Positions 26,018 to 33,005 of a stretch of 33,005 nucleotides of DNA are shown here, one piece after another. The stretch is from Dehalococcoidia bacterium (lineage in GTDB: Bacteria; Chloroflexota; Dehalococcoidia; Lucifugimonadales; Lucifugimonadaceae): the NCBI GenBank assembly GCA_028278465.1, contig JANQEF010000166.1, forward strand, positions 1 to 33,005, given 5' to 3'. How positions within the stretch are numbered: the first letter of the stretch is position 1; each line of letters starts with the position of its first letter. Made by a program: the position numbers and the translations under genes. The notes beneath the pieces were generated by a model. It saw only the letters and a program-made list of their open reading frames with translations. It ran no database searches and was not told the origin of the DNA.

Positions 26018-28107
26018 TCGAGACCTCGAAAAAGCCTACCGAGGCGAGATTGCCCCAGGTCAGGGGCGACCGCTTCTCAGGCCGCGCCGGCGACTACTCC
26101 GTTGACTCCGTCGACGTCGCGATCAATCGGACCCACGAGTTGCTGCGCGACATCCAGGACCCGGAAGGCTGGTGGTGGGGCGAGCTCGAATCGAATCCGA
26201 CCATGGAGGCCGAGTACGTCTTCCTGAGGCACATCCTGGGGATTCCGGACCCTGACCGGAACCGCAAGATCGCCAACTACATCGAGAGCAAAGAGGTCGA
26301 AGGCGGCGGCTGGAGCCTCTACTACGGCTCGCCCGCAGACCTGAGCACGACCATCGAGTGCTACACGGCGATGAAGATCGCCGGCAGAGACGTCGACTCG
26401 CCGGTCATGCGGCGGGCGCGCGAAGTGATCCTTGCAAAAGGTGGGGTGCCGAGGGCGAGGGTGTTCACGAAGATCTGGCTCGCGATGATCGGGCAGTGGG
26501 ACTGGAAGGGAACGCCGTACCTGCCGCCTGAGATCATCTTCCTGCCGAAGCAGGTTCCCTTCAACATCTACTCGTTCGCCAGTTGGACGCGGGCGACCGT
26601 CGTCCCCATGACGATCATCCTCTCCGAGAATCCGACCTTCCCGCTGGCGCCGGAGCACGCAATCGACGAGCTGTACCCGGACGGAAGAGAGAACACCGAC
26701 TACTCATTGCCCTCACCCAGCATGTTCAGCGCCGACTGGCTGGTTTTCGTCGGCGACCGTCTGCTGCACTCGGGAGAGAAGCTGCCGATCAAGCCGCTAC
26801 GGAAGACCGCCCGGAAGCGCGTGAAAGAGTGGATCATCGATCACCAGGAACGCGACGGCAGCTGGGGCGGGATTCAGCCTCCGTGGGTCTATTCGCTGAT
26901 CGCGCTCAAGGCGCTCGGTCTGGACAACGATCACCCGGTAATGCAGAAAGGGATGGCCGGGTTCGAGGGCTTCGCGATCACAGATTCCGAAGACAGCTGG
27001 CGCGTGCAGGCGTGCGTGTCTCCTGTCTGGGATACAGCGCTGGCCGTCAACGCGATGCTCGACTCAGGCGTGGCGCCTGACGATCCGGCCATCGTACGGG
27101 CCTCGGACTGGCTTCTCGCACGCCAGGTGCGGGCGCCGGGCGACTGGCAGGTTCAGCTGCCGTCGGTTGAGCCCGGCGGCTGGGCGTTCGAGTTCGACAA
27201 CGACGCCTACCCGGACACAGATGACGCTGCGGAGGTGCTGCTGGCGATAGAGCGAACAAAGGTCTCGGATGAGGCGGAGAAGGCTCGCTCCCTGGAGACC
27301 GGGTTGCGCTGGGTCATGGCCATGCAGAGCAGCAACGGAGGCTGGGGATCGTTCGACAAGAACAACACCAGCAAGATCACCACCAGGCTGCCGTTCTTCG
27401 ACTTCGGAGAGGTGATCGACCCACCCAGCGTGGACGTGACCGCTCACATACTGGAAGCAATGGCCGAACTGTCGGTTCCGATCAATTCGCCGGAAGTACA
27501 GAAAGCGATCAAATACGTACTGGATGAACAGGAGGAGGACGGACCGTGGTTCGGCAGGTGGGGAGTCAACTACATATACGGTACCGGATCAGTTTTACCG
27601 GGTCTTGAGGCCATAGGGTTTGACATGTCCGATATCCGTGTTCAAATAGCGGCTGATTGGGTAGAATCCCGCCAGAACGCAGATGGCGGCTGGGGCGAAT
27701 CATGTGCTTCGTACGCCGACCCGGCGCTGAGGGGACGAGGTGAGAGCACGGCTTCTCAAACAGCCTGGGCTCTACTGTCGCTCATATCTGCCGGTAGGGC
27801 TGAAGGAGAGGCTGCCACAAAAGGCATTGATTACCTGCTAAGCACACAGAGACCAGATGGAGCCTGGGACGAGCCGCAGTATACTGCTACCGGCTTCCCC
27901 GGCTACGGGATTGGAGACAGGCGGTTCAAGCGCACCGTATCGGCGGAAAAGGACCTCTTGCCGGTTGAACTGCCTGCCGGATTCATGATCAAGTACCATA
28001 TGTACCGCATTTACTGGCCACTACTGGCCCTGGGGAGATACAGGGACAGGGTCGGTCAACGCGCGGGCCGGAGAGGTTCCCGCACGCTGATTGCAGGGGG
28101 TAAATGA
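26014..28107 (+). CDS. shc: Squalene-hopene cyclase
   Basis: A 697-residue class II terpene cyclase, longer than the roughly 630-residue Alicyclobacillus enzyme. It converts squalene to hopene and hopanol at the membrane surface. The protonating DxDD motif is D401-T-D403-D404 in AYPDTDDAAEVL. Several QW repeats are visible, for example QERDGSWGG, QSSNGGWGSFD, NADGGWGE and QRPDGAWDEPQ. N-terminal DIQDPEGWWWGELESN and C-terminal FPGYGIGDRRFKR, MYRIYWPLLALGRY complete the family pattern. It is coupled by 4 bp overlaps to hpnA and yjbQ. From about 27475 onward the codon choice changes sharply (see the patch entry). Confidence 0.98.
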   Translation: MIETSKKPTEARLPQVRGDRFSGRAGDYSVDSVDVAINRTHELLRDIQDPEGWWWGELESNPTMEAEYVFLRHILGIPDPDRNRKIANYIESKEVEGGGWSLYYGSPADLSTTIECYTAMKIAGRDVDSPVMRRAREVILAKGGVPRARVFTKIWLAMIGQWDWKGTPYLPPEIIFLPKQVPFNIYSFASWTRATVVPMTIILSENPTFPLAPEHAIDELYPDGRENTDYSLPSPSMFSADWLVFVGDRLLHSGEKLPIKPLRKTARKRVKEWIIDHQERDGSWGGIQPPWVYSLIALKALGLDNDHPVMQKGMAGFEGFAITDSEDSWRVQACVSPVWDTALAVNAMLDSGVAPDDPAIVRASDWLLARQVRAPGDWQVQLPSVEPGGWAFEFDNDAYPDTDDAAEVLLAIERTKVSDEAEKARSLETGLRWVMAMQSSNGGWGSFDKNNTSKITTRLPFFDFGEVIDPPSVDVTAHILEAMAELSVPINSPEVQKAIKYVLDEQEEDGPWFGRWGVNYIYGTGSVLPGLEAIGFDMSDIRVQIAADWVESRQNADGGWGESCASYADPALRGRGESTASQTAWALLSLISAGRAEGEAATKGIDYLLSTQRPDGAWDEPQYTATGFPGYGIGDRRFKRTVSAEKDLLPVELPAGFMIKYHMYRIYWPLLALGRYRDRVGQRAGRRGSRTLIAGGK

Positions 28108-28230
28108 GTTTGGAGAGGGCTAACGCGGCATCGATGTCGGCTGTTGAAGCCGGCCGAATTAGCGTACTCAACGGAGCCACTCCCGGTGGCCTTGCGACCG
28201 GCAACGAGTGGAGAGTTTTCAGCAAGATCC
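27475..28230. other. Patch of low third-position GC spanning the shc 3' end and yjbQ 5' end
   Basis: Hand count: 13 of the first 100 shc codons end in A or T, against 65 of the 140 codons from 27475 to 27894. ATA, TTA, GTA, AGA and TGT codons appear here and are rare elsewhere in the window. The bias continues through the first 40 or so yjbQ codons, then returns to the GC-rich norm. The right boundary is approximate. Confidence 0.65.
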
Positions 28231-28655
28231 TGTCTGTTGAAACGAAGGACGCTCCGGACTTCGTCGATATCACGGACAAGGTGCGCGACCTGGTGACTGA
28301 ATCAGGCGTCTCCAACGGCCAGGTCCTTGTGCACAGCACTCACACCACCTGCTCCGTGATCATCAACGAGAACGAGCCGTTGCTCCTCACCGACATGGAG
28401 CACTTCCTCGACCGCACCGCGCCAAAGGACATGTACTACGGCCACAACGACTTCGCCATTCGCACGGTTAGCGTAAGGCCGAACGAGTGCCCGAACGGCC
28501 ACTCGCACTGCCAGCACATGATCCTGGGTACAAACGAGACCGTGCCCGTTATCGACGGTCAGCCGCTGCTCGGCGAGTTCCAGCGCGTGTTCGTCGTCGA
28601 GCTCGATGAGCCGAAGCCTAGGAACATCGCGGTCCAGGTCTCCGGGCTCGCCTGA
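28104..28655 (+). CDS. yjbQ: YjbQ family protein (UPF0047)
   Basis: A 183-residue protein whose last 145 residues form the YjbQ domain: DITDKVRDLVTESGV, VHSTHTTCSVIINENEPLLL, PNECPNGHSHCQHMILG and FQRVFVVELDEP. Conserved His and Asn/Glu residues probably bind a metal. The family has weak thiamine-phosphate synthase activity in E. coli, but its real function is unknown. The first 38 or so residues are an extension lacking in most homologues and fall in the codon-usage patch. A later start is possible, but the ATG overlaps the shc stop by 4 bp. Its place inside a hopanoid operon is unexplained. Confidence 0.88.
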   Translation: MSLERANAASMSAVEAGRISVLNGATPGGLATGNEWRVFSKILSVETKDAPDFVDITDKVRDLVTESGVSNGQVLVHSTHTTCSVIINENEPLLLTDMEHFLDRTAPKDMYYGHNDFAIRTVSVRPNECPNGHSHCQHMILGTNETVPVIDGQPLLGEFQRVFVVELDEPKPRNIAVQVSGLA

Positions 28656-28704
28656 GCGGGATTCACCGGGACAGTCCAAAGCAACAGGCTCCCGGGAATT
28701 GCCG

Positions 28705-29661
28705 ATGCAAACCTCAGCGAGCGAAACTCCTGCTCTTCCCGGTCCAACGCTTGCGTCCCCACCCGGATCGCCTGAACAGATCGCAGAGGCGTTCGATCTC
28801 TGCGAACGGCTCGCCAAGACCCACTACGAGAACTTCTCCGTCGGCACACGGTTGATTCCACGCGAGCTGCGTAAGCACTTCTACTCGGTCTACGCGTTTT
28901 GCCGGGGCGTCGACGACCTGGGTGACGAGGCGGACGGCAACCGGCTGGCGCTTCTAGACGAATGGGAAAAGCAGCTCGATCTCTGCTACAAAGGCTCCCC
29001 AACTCACCCGTATTTCATCGCCCTCAGGCAGACGATCGGACAGTTCTCGATACCGCGGGAGCCGTTTGAGAAGCTCATCGAAGCCAACAGGCGTGACCAG
29101 ACCGTTCTGCGGCATCCGGACTACGAAGAGCTACTCGACTACTGCGATCACTCGGCCAATCCGGTCGGACACCTGGTGCTCTACATCTTCGGACACCGGG
29201 AGCCAGAGCTTCACTCGCTCGCGGATAGCACCTGCACCGCTTTGCAGCTGGCCAACTTCTGGCAGGACGTCGAGCGCGATTACCGGATTGGCAGAATCTA
29301 CATCCCCGAGGAGGACATGAAGCGGTTCGGAGTCTCGGAGGAGACGATCCGTGAGCGCGCGGCGACGCCGGAGTTCAAGAAACTGATGCGGTTCGAGATA
29401 GACCGCACCAGGGAGCTGTTCATCGAGGGCTACGAACTGGTCCGCCACGTTAGAGGGCAGGCGCGGATCGATCTCGCCCTTTTCACGGCCGGAGGGCTGA
29501 CGGTGCTCCGGGAGATCGAGAAGCTGGACTATGATGTTCTATCGAAACGGCCGGAGGTCTCGAAGTTCGCGAAGATACGGCTGCTGATATCGGCGTATGT
29601 TCGTTCAAGGCTTCGGCTTGAGCCACTTCCGGCCCGGCTCTTCAGGCCAGCCAACAGGTGA
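28705..29661 (+). CDS. hpnC: Hydroxysqualene synthase HpnC
   Basis: A 318-residue squalene/phytoene-synthase-family protein. In the HpnCDE route it turns presqualene diphosphate into hydroxysqualene. Seen: THYENFSVGTRLIPRELR, the first Asp-rich motif in FCRGVDDLGDEADG, YCDHSANPVGHLVLYIFG, and the second motif in QLANFWQDVERDYRIGRIYI. The form NFWQDVERD with SVGT upstream fits HpnC better than HpnD. The frame is open upstream into yjbQ, but the ATG at 28705 avoids that overlap. The first 20 or so residues are Pro/Ser/Ala-rich and likely disordered. Confidence 0.93.
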   Translation: MQTSASETPALPGPTLASPPGSPEQIAEAFDLCERLAKTHYENFSVGTRLIPRELRKHFYSVYAFCRGVDDLGDEADGNRLALLDEWEKQLDLCYKGSPTHPYFIALRQTIGQFSIPREPFEKLIEANRRDQTVLRHPDYEELLDYCDHSANPVGHLVLYIFGHREPELHSLADSTCTALQLANFWQDVERDYRIGRIYIPEEDMKRFGVSEETIRERAATPEFKKLMRFEIDRTRELFIEGYELVRHVRGQARIDLALFTAGGLTVLREIEKLDYDVLSKRPEVSKFAKIRLLISAYVRSRLRLEPLPARLFRPANR

Positions 29662-29697
29662 GCTCGCACACAGGGCTCACAGATTCGGAACCATCGT

Positions 29698-30600
29698 TTG
29701 ACCGTCACGGCAGAAAAGACGCAGGCCGAGGTGGCGCAGCGCGACCTCGACGAGGCCTACGAGGCATGCGCCCAGATCACGCGTGACGCCTCGACCAACT
29801 TCTACTACGCCTTCCTCACGCTTCCGAAAGACCAGCGCCGGGCGATCTACGCGACCTACGCCTTCTGCCGACTCTGTGACGACATAGTCGACGAGCCCGA
29901 TCGAGACGATCCGGCGACCGAACTGGCGCAGGTGCGCGTCAGGCTGGGCGAGGCTTACGAAGGTGACGAGTCAGGACCGATCTGGACCGCGCTTGCTGAC
30001 TCACAGAGGCGGTTCGGCATCGGAAAGGACCACTACGCGGCGGTGATAGACGGCTGCGAGATGGACCTTACCCGTTCGCGGTACGAGACGTTCGACGACC
30101 TTGTCGAGTACTGCAAGAAGGTCGCCAGCGCCGTCGGCCTCGTCTGCATCGAGGTCTGCGGCTATGAGGACCAGGACGCTGTTCAGCACGCAGTCGACCT
30201 CGGCATCGCCATGCAGCTGACAAACGTGACTCGTGACGTTGCCGAGGATGCCGCCAACGGCCGAATCTATCTGCCGCAAGAGGAGCTGAGCCGCTTCGGA
30301 TACACGGAGGAAGAGCTGCTCGCCGGCAAGGTGAACGGCAGCTTCCGCGAGCTGGTCAGGTTCCAGGTCAGCCGGGCTCGAGAGTACTTCGAGCGTGGGA
30401 ACAGGCTGTTCCCGCTGCTGGACCGGCGATCAAGGGCATGTCCGCAGGCGATGGCCGAGGTCTACATGGGCATTCTCGACAAGATCGAAGATGCAGACTT
30501 CGATGTGATGTCCAGCCGAATCAGGCTGAGCAAGCGGACGAAGTTCACGCTTGCGGCCCGGCTCTGGCTCAGAAGCCGCCTGCGATTCCTGCCGTTCTAA
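29698..30600 (+). CDS. hpnD: Presqualene diphosphate synthase HpnD
   Basis: A 300-residue member of the squalene/phytoene synthase family that joins two FPP molecules into presqualene diphosphate. Seen: ITRDASTNFYYAFLTLPKDQ, first metal-binding motif YAFCRLCDDIVDEPD, DGCEMDLTRSRYETFDDL, YCKKVASAVGL and second motif LTNVTRDVAEDAANGRIYLP. These match HpnD/phytoene-synthase-like sequences. TTG start, 36 bp after hpnC. Phytoene synthase itself is an alternative by sequence, but the hpnC-hpnD-hpnE order decides for HpnD. Confidence 0.94.
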   Translation: MTVTAEKTQAEVAQRDLDEAYEACAQITRDASTNFYYAFLTLPKDQRRAIYATYAFCRLCDDIVDEPDRDDPATELAQVRVRLGEAYEGDESGPIWTALADSQRRFGIGKDHYAAVIDGCEMDLTRSRYETFDDLVEYCKKVASAVGLVCIEVCGYEDQDAVQHAVDLGIAMQLTNVTRDVAEDAANGRIYLPQEELSRFGYTEEELLAGKVNGSFRELVRFQVSRAREYFERGNRLFPLLDRRSRACPQAMAEVYMGILDKIEDADFDVMSSRIRLSKRTKFTLAARLWLRSRLRFLPF

Positions 30601-30639
30601 CCCGTTCTCGTCGAGACACCCCGGATAGGACCCCAGGCC

Positions 30640-32016
30640 ATGAGCACTCCAGGAGCCGGACGAGTCGTCATCGTCGGTGGCGGGCTGGCCGGCCTCGCCG
30701 CAGGTGTCGCGCTCTCAGACAAAGGCTTCCCGGTAACGCTGCTCGAAAAACGGCCCTTCCTGGGAGGCCGAGCATTCTCATTCACAGATCCGGAGACCGG
30801 CGTCGAGGTGGACAACGGCCAGCACGTGTTCGTGGGCGCCTGCTCAAGCTATATGCAGTTCCTCCATGACATCGGCGCGTGGGACAACGTGCGCATGCCG
30901 GACCGGCTGGCGGCCCGGGTGATCCGCAACGGCAAGTCCGCGTGGCTCCGAGCGTCTTCGTGGATACCTGGCTCGGCGGCGAACCTTCCGGCGCTACTCG
31001 GATACGGTCATGTCTCGTGGCGCGGGAGGCTGCGGCTCCTGTACGGCATGATGAGAATCCGCTTCACGAAGCGAAGGTCAGGTGGTCCGCTGGAGGACGA
31101 GACGTTCGATAGCTGGCTGCGCAGACATGGCCAGAACGACGAAACGATCTCTCGCTTCTGGAACCTGATCGTCCTGCCCGCGCTGAATGACGACATCACG
31201 GCGGTGAGCGCTGACGCTGGCCTGATGCTATTCCAGACGGCGCTGCTCGGCGTCCCAAACAAGGCAGCTATCGGCTACCCGGTAGTCGGTCTTTCCAGGC
31301 TCGCAGGCGACGCGGCTCAGCGCTACATCGCCGACCGGGGCGGCCAGGTCCGACTTTCCGCTGATGTGGCGAAGGTCTGTGTTGACGGCGACCGTGCTTC
31401 CGGCGTCGAACTCGCTTCGGGTGAGCGGATCGACGGGGACTCCGTCGTTGTCGCTCTACCAGCGGCGGAAGCTCACGAACTGGTCGGTGACAGCACGAGC
31501 GACGGCTTCTTCACTCCTGCCGACCAGATCGAGACGGCGCCGATAGTCGGCGTCCACATCTGGTATGACCGCGAGGTGCTGGAAGACCTCTTCGTGGCGG
31601 TGCTCGAAAGCCCTCTGCAGTGGGTGTTCAACGTGACACGGATGCATGAACGGGAAGTGGACGCCGAAGATACAGGACAACACATCGCTATCTCTCTCAG
31701 CGGCGCGTGGCAGTGGAAGGACATGAGCAAGTCCGAGCTGAGAGAGATATTCGTGGGAGAGATGGCGCGAGTCTTTCCAAAAGCGTCGGAGGCGAACGTG
31801 ACCCGGTTCATCACCGTAAAGATGCTGGACGCGACGTTCCGCGTGGTTCCGGGCGCTGAGAAGCACCGTCTTCCGCAGGAGACGCCGGTCGACGGCCTGT
31901 TCCTGGCGGGCGACTGGACCCGCACAGGATGGCCCTCAACCATGGAGAGCGCGGTGCGCAGCGGCAATCTCGCCGCCGATGCGGTCGCCAGGCGGCTGTC
32001 CAATGATGGCGGCTAA
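30640..32016 (+). CDS. hpnE: Hydroxysqualene dehydroxylase HpnE (FAD amine-oxidase-like)
   Basis: A 458-residue flavoprotein that reduces hydroxysqualene to squalene. The N-terminal FAD fingerprint is VVIVGGGLAGLAAGVAL, followed by LLEKRPFLGGRAFSF and the family-typical VDNGQHVFVGACSSYMQFL. The C-terminal FAD motif is GLFLAGDWTRTGWPSTMESA. The central VVGLSRLAGDAAQRYI and VVVALPAAEAHELV blocks fit squalene-associated desaturase-like proteins. ATG start, 39 bp after hpnD. It completes the HpnCDE squalene route and is the last clearly hopanoid gene. Confidence 0.95.
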   Translation: MSTPGAGRVVIVGGGLAGLAAGVALSDKGFPVTLLEKRPFLGGRAFSFTDPETGVEVDNGQHVFVGACSSYMQFLHDIGAWDNVRMPDRLAARVIRNGKSAWLRASSWIPGSAANLPALLGYGHVSWRGRLRLLYGMMRIRFTKRRSGGPLEDETFDSWLRRHGQNDETISRFWNLIVLPALNDDITAVSADAGLMLFQTALLGVPNKAAIGYPVVGLSRLAGDAAQRYIADRGGQVRLSADVAKVCVDGDRASGVELASGERIDGDSVVVALPAAEAHELVGDSTSDGFFTPADQIETAPIVGVHIWYDREVLEDLFVAVLESPLQWVFNVTRMHEREVDAEDTGQHIAISLSGAWQWKDMSKSELREIFVGEMARVFPKASEANVTRFITVKMLDATFRVVPGAEKHRLPQETPVDGLFLAGDWTRTGWPSTMESAVRSGNLAADAVARRLSNDGG

Positions 32017-32034
32017 GGCGCATACTCTGTCGCT

Positions 32035-33005
32035 ATGCGCGCTCTGATCCTGGCACCGTTCGCCGAACAGGCCCTCCACGACCTGAACTCAGCCGGCATC
32101 GAAACGGTCGACGAAAGCTGGCTGGAGTCCGGCGAGCTTCAAGACCCCGAACAGCTGGGCAAGAGACTCCACGAAGAGCGATTCGACGCGGTCGTCGTAG
32201 AGGCCGATTTCCTGTTCGAGGAGACGTTCGATGCCGCGCCGGGACTAAAAGTCGCCGGAATCTGCCGGTCTGCGACGAACCAGATCGACGTCGAAGCGGC
32301 AACCGAGCGGGAAGTTGTTGTTATCAACACTCCGGGCCGCAACGCCAACGCGGTTGCGGAACTGACGATCGCGCTGATGCTGGCTGCGGCGCGCAGAGTG
32401 GCAGAGGCGGATCGCTACGTGAGGGGCCGGAAGTGGGACTCGCCTACCGCTCCGTACAGCGAGCTACGCGGGACCGAGCTAGGTGGCAAGATCGTCGGGA
32501 TCATCGGGCTGGGCGCGATCGGCCGCCGAGTAGCCGAGCTGTGCAACGCCTTCGGCATGAACGTACTCGGCAACGATCCCTTTGTGACACCAGCGCAGGC
32601 GAACGGCTTCAACGTGACATGGACCGAGCTCGACTTCCTGCTGGAGGCGGCCGACTTCGTGACCCTTCACGCGCCTGTCGCTGACGACGGCTCTGCCCTG
32701 CTGACCCGTGAACGCATCGGCCGTATGAAACCCGGCGCGATCCTGGTCAATACCGCCGCTGCGGAACTGGTAGACGACTCCGCCCTGGCCGAAGCCCTGG
32801 AGAGCGGCCGAATGGGCGGAGCCGGCATAGACATCTTCCCCGGCCATCCTATCGATCCGAACTACCCGCTCCTCGATATGCCGAACGTGGTTCTGACGCC
32901 TCACATCGGCGGCGCCCACTCGCTGTCATGCCCGGACTTGATCCGGGCATCCATCGAGCCAGCGGCACCATGGATTGCCGGGTCAAGCCCGGCAATGACA
33001 GCCTT
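32035..33005 (+). CDS. Degenerate D-2-hydroxyacid dehydrogenase-like protein (3' truncated by window)
   Basis: At least 323 residues, still open at the window end. The fold matches 3-phosphoglycerate/D-2-hydroxyacid dehydrogenases: VINTPGRNANAVAELTIALM, the NAD-binding GKIVGIIGLGAIGRRVAEL with Asp in NDPF, and a C-terminal PNVVLTPHIGGAH. Of the catalytic triad only His290 is kept. The Arg normally in the N-x-x-R-G motif is Ala242 (NTAAAELVDD), and the Glu normally in 'FxxEP' is His271 (IFPGHP). Classical dehydrogenase activity is therefore doubtful. From residue 297 the reading frame passes through a REP-type palindrome, so the native C-terminus seems replaced. ATG start 18 bp after hpnE, so possibly read from the same transcript. 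Either a non-catalytic NAD-binding protein or a decaying gene. Confidence 0.8.
   Translation, partial: MRALILAPFAEQALHDLNSAGIETVDESWLESGELQDPEQLGKRLHEERFDAVVVEADFLFEETFDAAPGLKVAGICRSATNQIDVEAATEREVVVINTPGRNANAVAELTIALMLAAARRVAEADRYVRGRKWDSPTAPYSELRGTELGGKIVGIIGLGAIGRRVAELCNAFGMNVLGNDPFVTPAQANGFNVTWTELDFLLEAADFVTLHAPVADDGSALLTRERIGRMKPGAILVNTAAAELVDDSALAEALESGRMGGAGIDIFPGHPIDPNYPLLDMPNVVLTPHIGGAHSLSCPDLIRASIEPAAPWIAGSSPAMTA
32924..33000. repeat. Paired REP-type palindromic element (BIME-like)
   Basis: Two 30-base units in opposite orientation, 32924-32953 and 32971-33000, separated by 17 bases; as inverted arms they match at 24 of 30 positions. Each unit is also a hairpin: TGCCCGGA-CTTGA-TCCGGGCA (32929-32949) and TTGCCGGG-TCAAG-CCCGGCAA (32975-32995). 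The arm differences are compensatory and keep both 8 bp stems intact. The TGTCATG...CAATGACA ends resemble REP repeats scattered through many bacterial genomes. It lies within an open reading frame. I found no second copy in this window. Confidence 0.85.

Noticed and set aside
26077-26658. 193-codon minus-strand open frame inside shc
   Set aside because: Shadow of the shc N-terminal half; Arg-rich with no conserved motif.
28606-28704. Upstream extension of hpnC into the yjbQ coding region
   Set aside because: The extra residues are Ser/Arg/Pro-rich antisense-like sequence overlapping yjbQ; the ATG at 28705 fits the family better.

Overview
The window is about 33 kb of GC-rich bacterial chromosome, densely packed with mostly housekeeping genes. 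Several features together suggest a Chloroflexota (Dehalococcoidia/SAR202-like) bacterium: a lipoprotein with a Thr/Pro/Ala-rich linker, a SUF cluster with SufU rather than SufE, a dnaJ-hspR-clpC heat-shock operon, frequent TTG starts and a fused IspDF. This placement is inference; no rRNA is present to confirm it.

Layout. 1-873: 3' part of a mandelate racemase/enolase-superfamily gene, then an NAD-dependent sugar epimerase (913-1842), a convergent stand-alone receiver protein (1849-2226), a roughly 550 bp gap with a 10 bp perfect hairpin, and an ABC-type solute-binding lipoprotein (2777-4480). 4484-10268 (minus strand): the complete SUF iron-sulfur operon sufB-sufC-sufD-Rieske ferredoxin-sufS-sufU. 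It has a clear sigma-70-type promoter and a 7-5-7 dyad resembling a type 1 IscR/Rrf2 operator at the predicted transcription start. 10609-13207 (plus strand): pcm, gatB and secG. 13220-17136 (minus strand): two tandem VTT/DedA-like membrane proteins, ispDF and cysS. 17301-21111 (minus strand): dnaJ(cbpA)-hspR-clpC, divergent from an hsp20 gene (21288-21722). The shared control region holds a strong promoter for hsp20 and inverted repeats over both promoters, and hsp20 ends in a textbook terminator.

21909-32016 (plus strand) is a near-complete hopanoid operon: polyprenyl diphosphate synthase, hpnH, hpnG, hpnA, shc, a YjbQ-family gene, hpnC, hpnD and hpnE. FPP would be turned into squalene by HpnD/HpnC/HpnE, cyclised by Shc, extended with adenosine by HpnH and trimmed by HpnG. 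IspDF, elsewhere in the window, feeds isoprenoid precursors through the MEP pathway. Four genes (hpnG-hpnA-shc-yjbQ) are joined by 4 bp start/stop overlaps, so they are surely co-transcribed.

The window ends in a D-2-hydroxyacid-dehydrogenase-like gene. Two of its three expected catalytic residues are replaced, and its C-terminal coding region runs into a paired REP-type palindrome. The most interesting signals are this degenerate dehydrogenase/REP junction, the SUF operator, the heat-shock control region, and a patch of foreign-looking codon usage across the shc/yjbQ junction. I see no CRISPR array, tRNA, rRNA, insertion sequence or phage gene.
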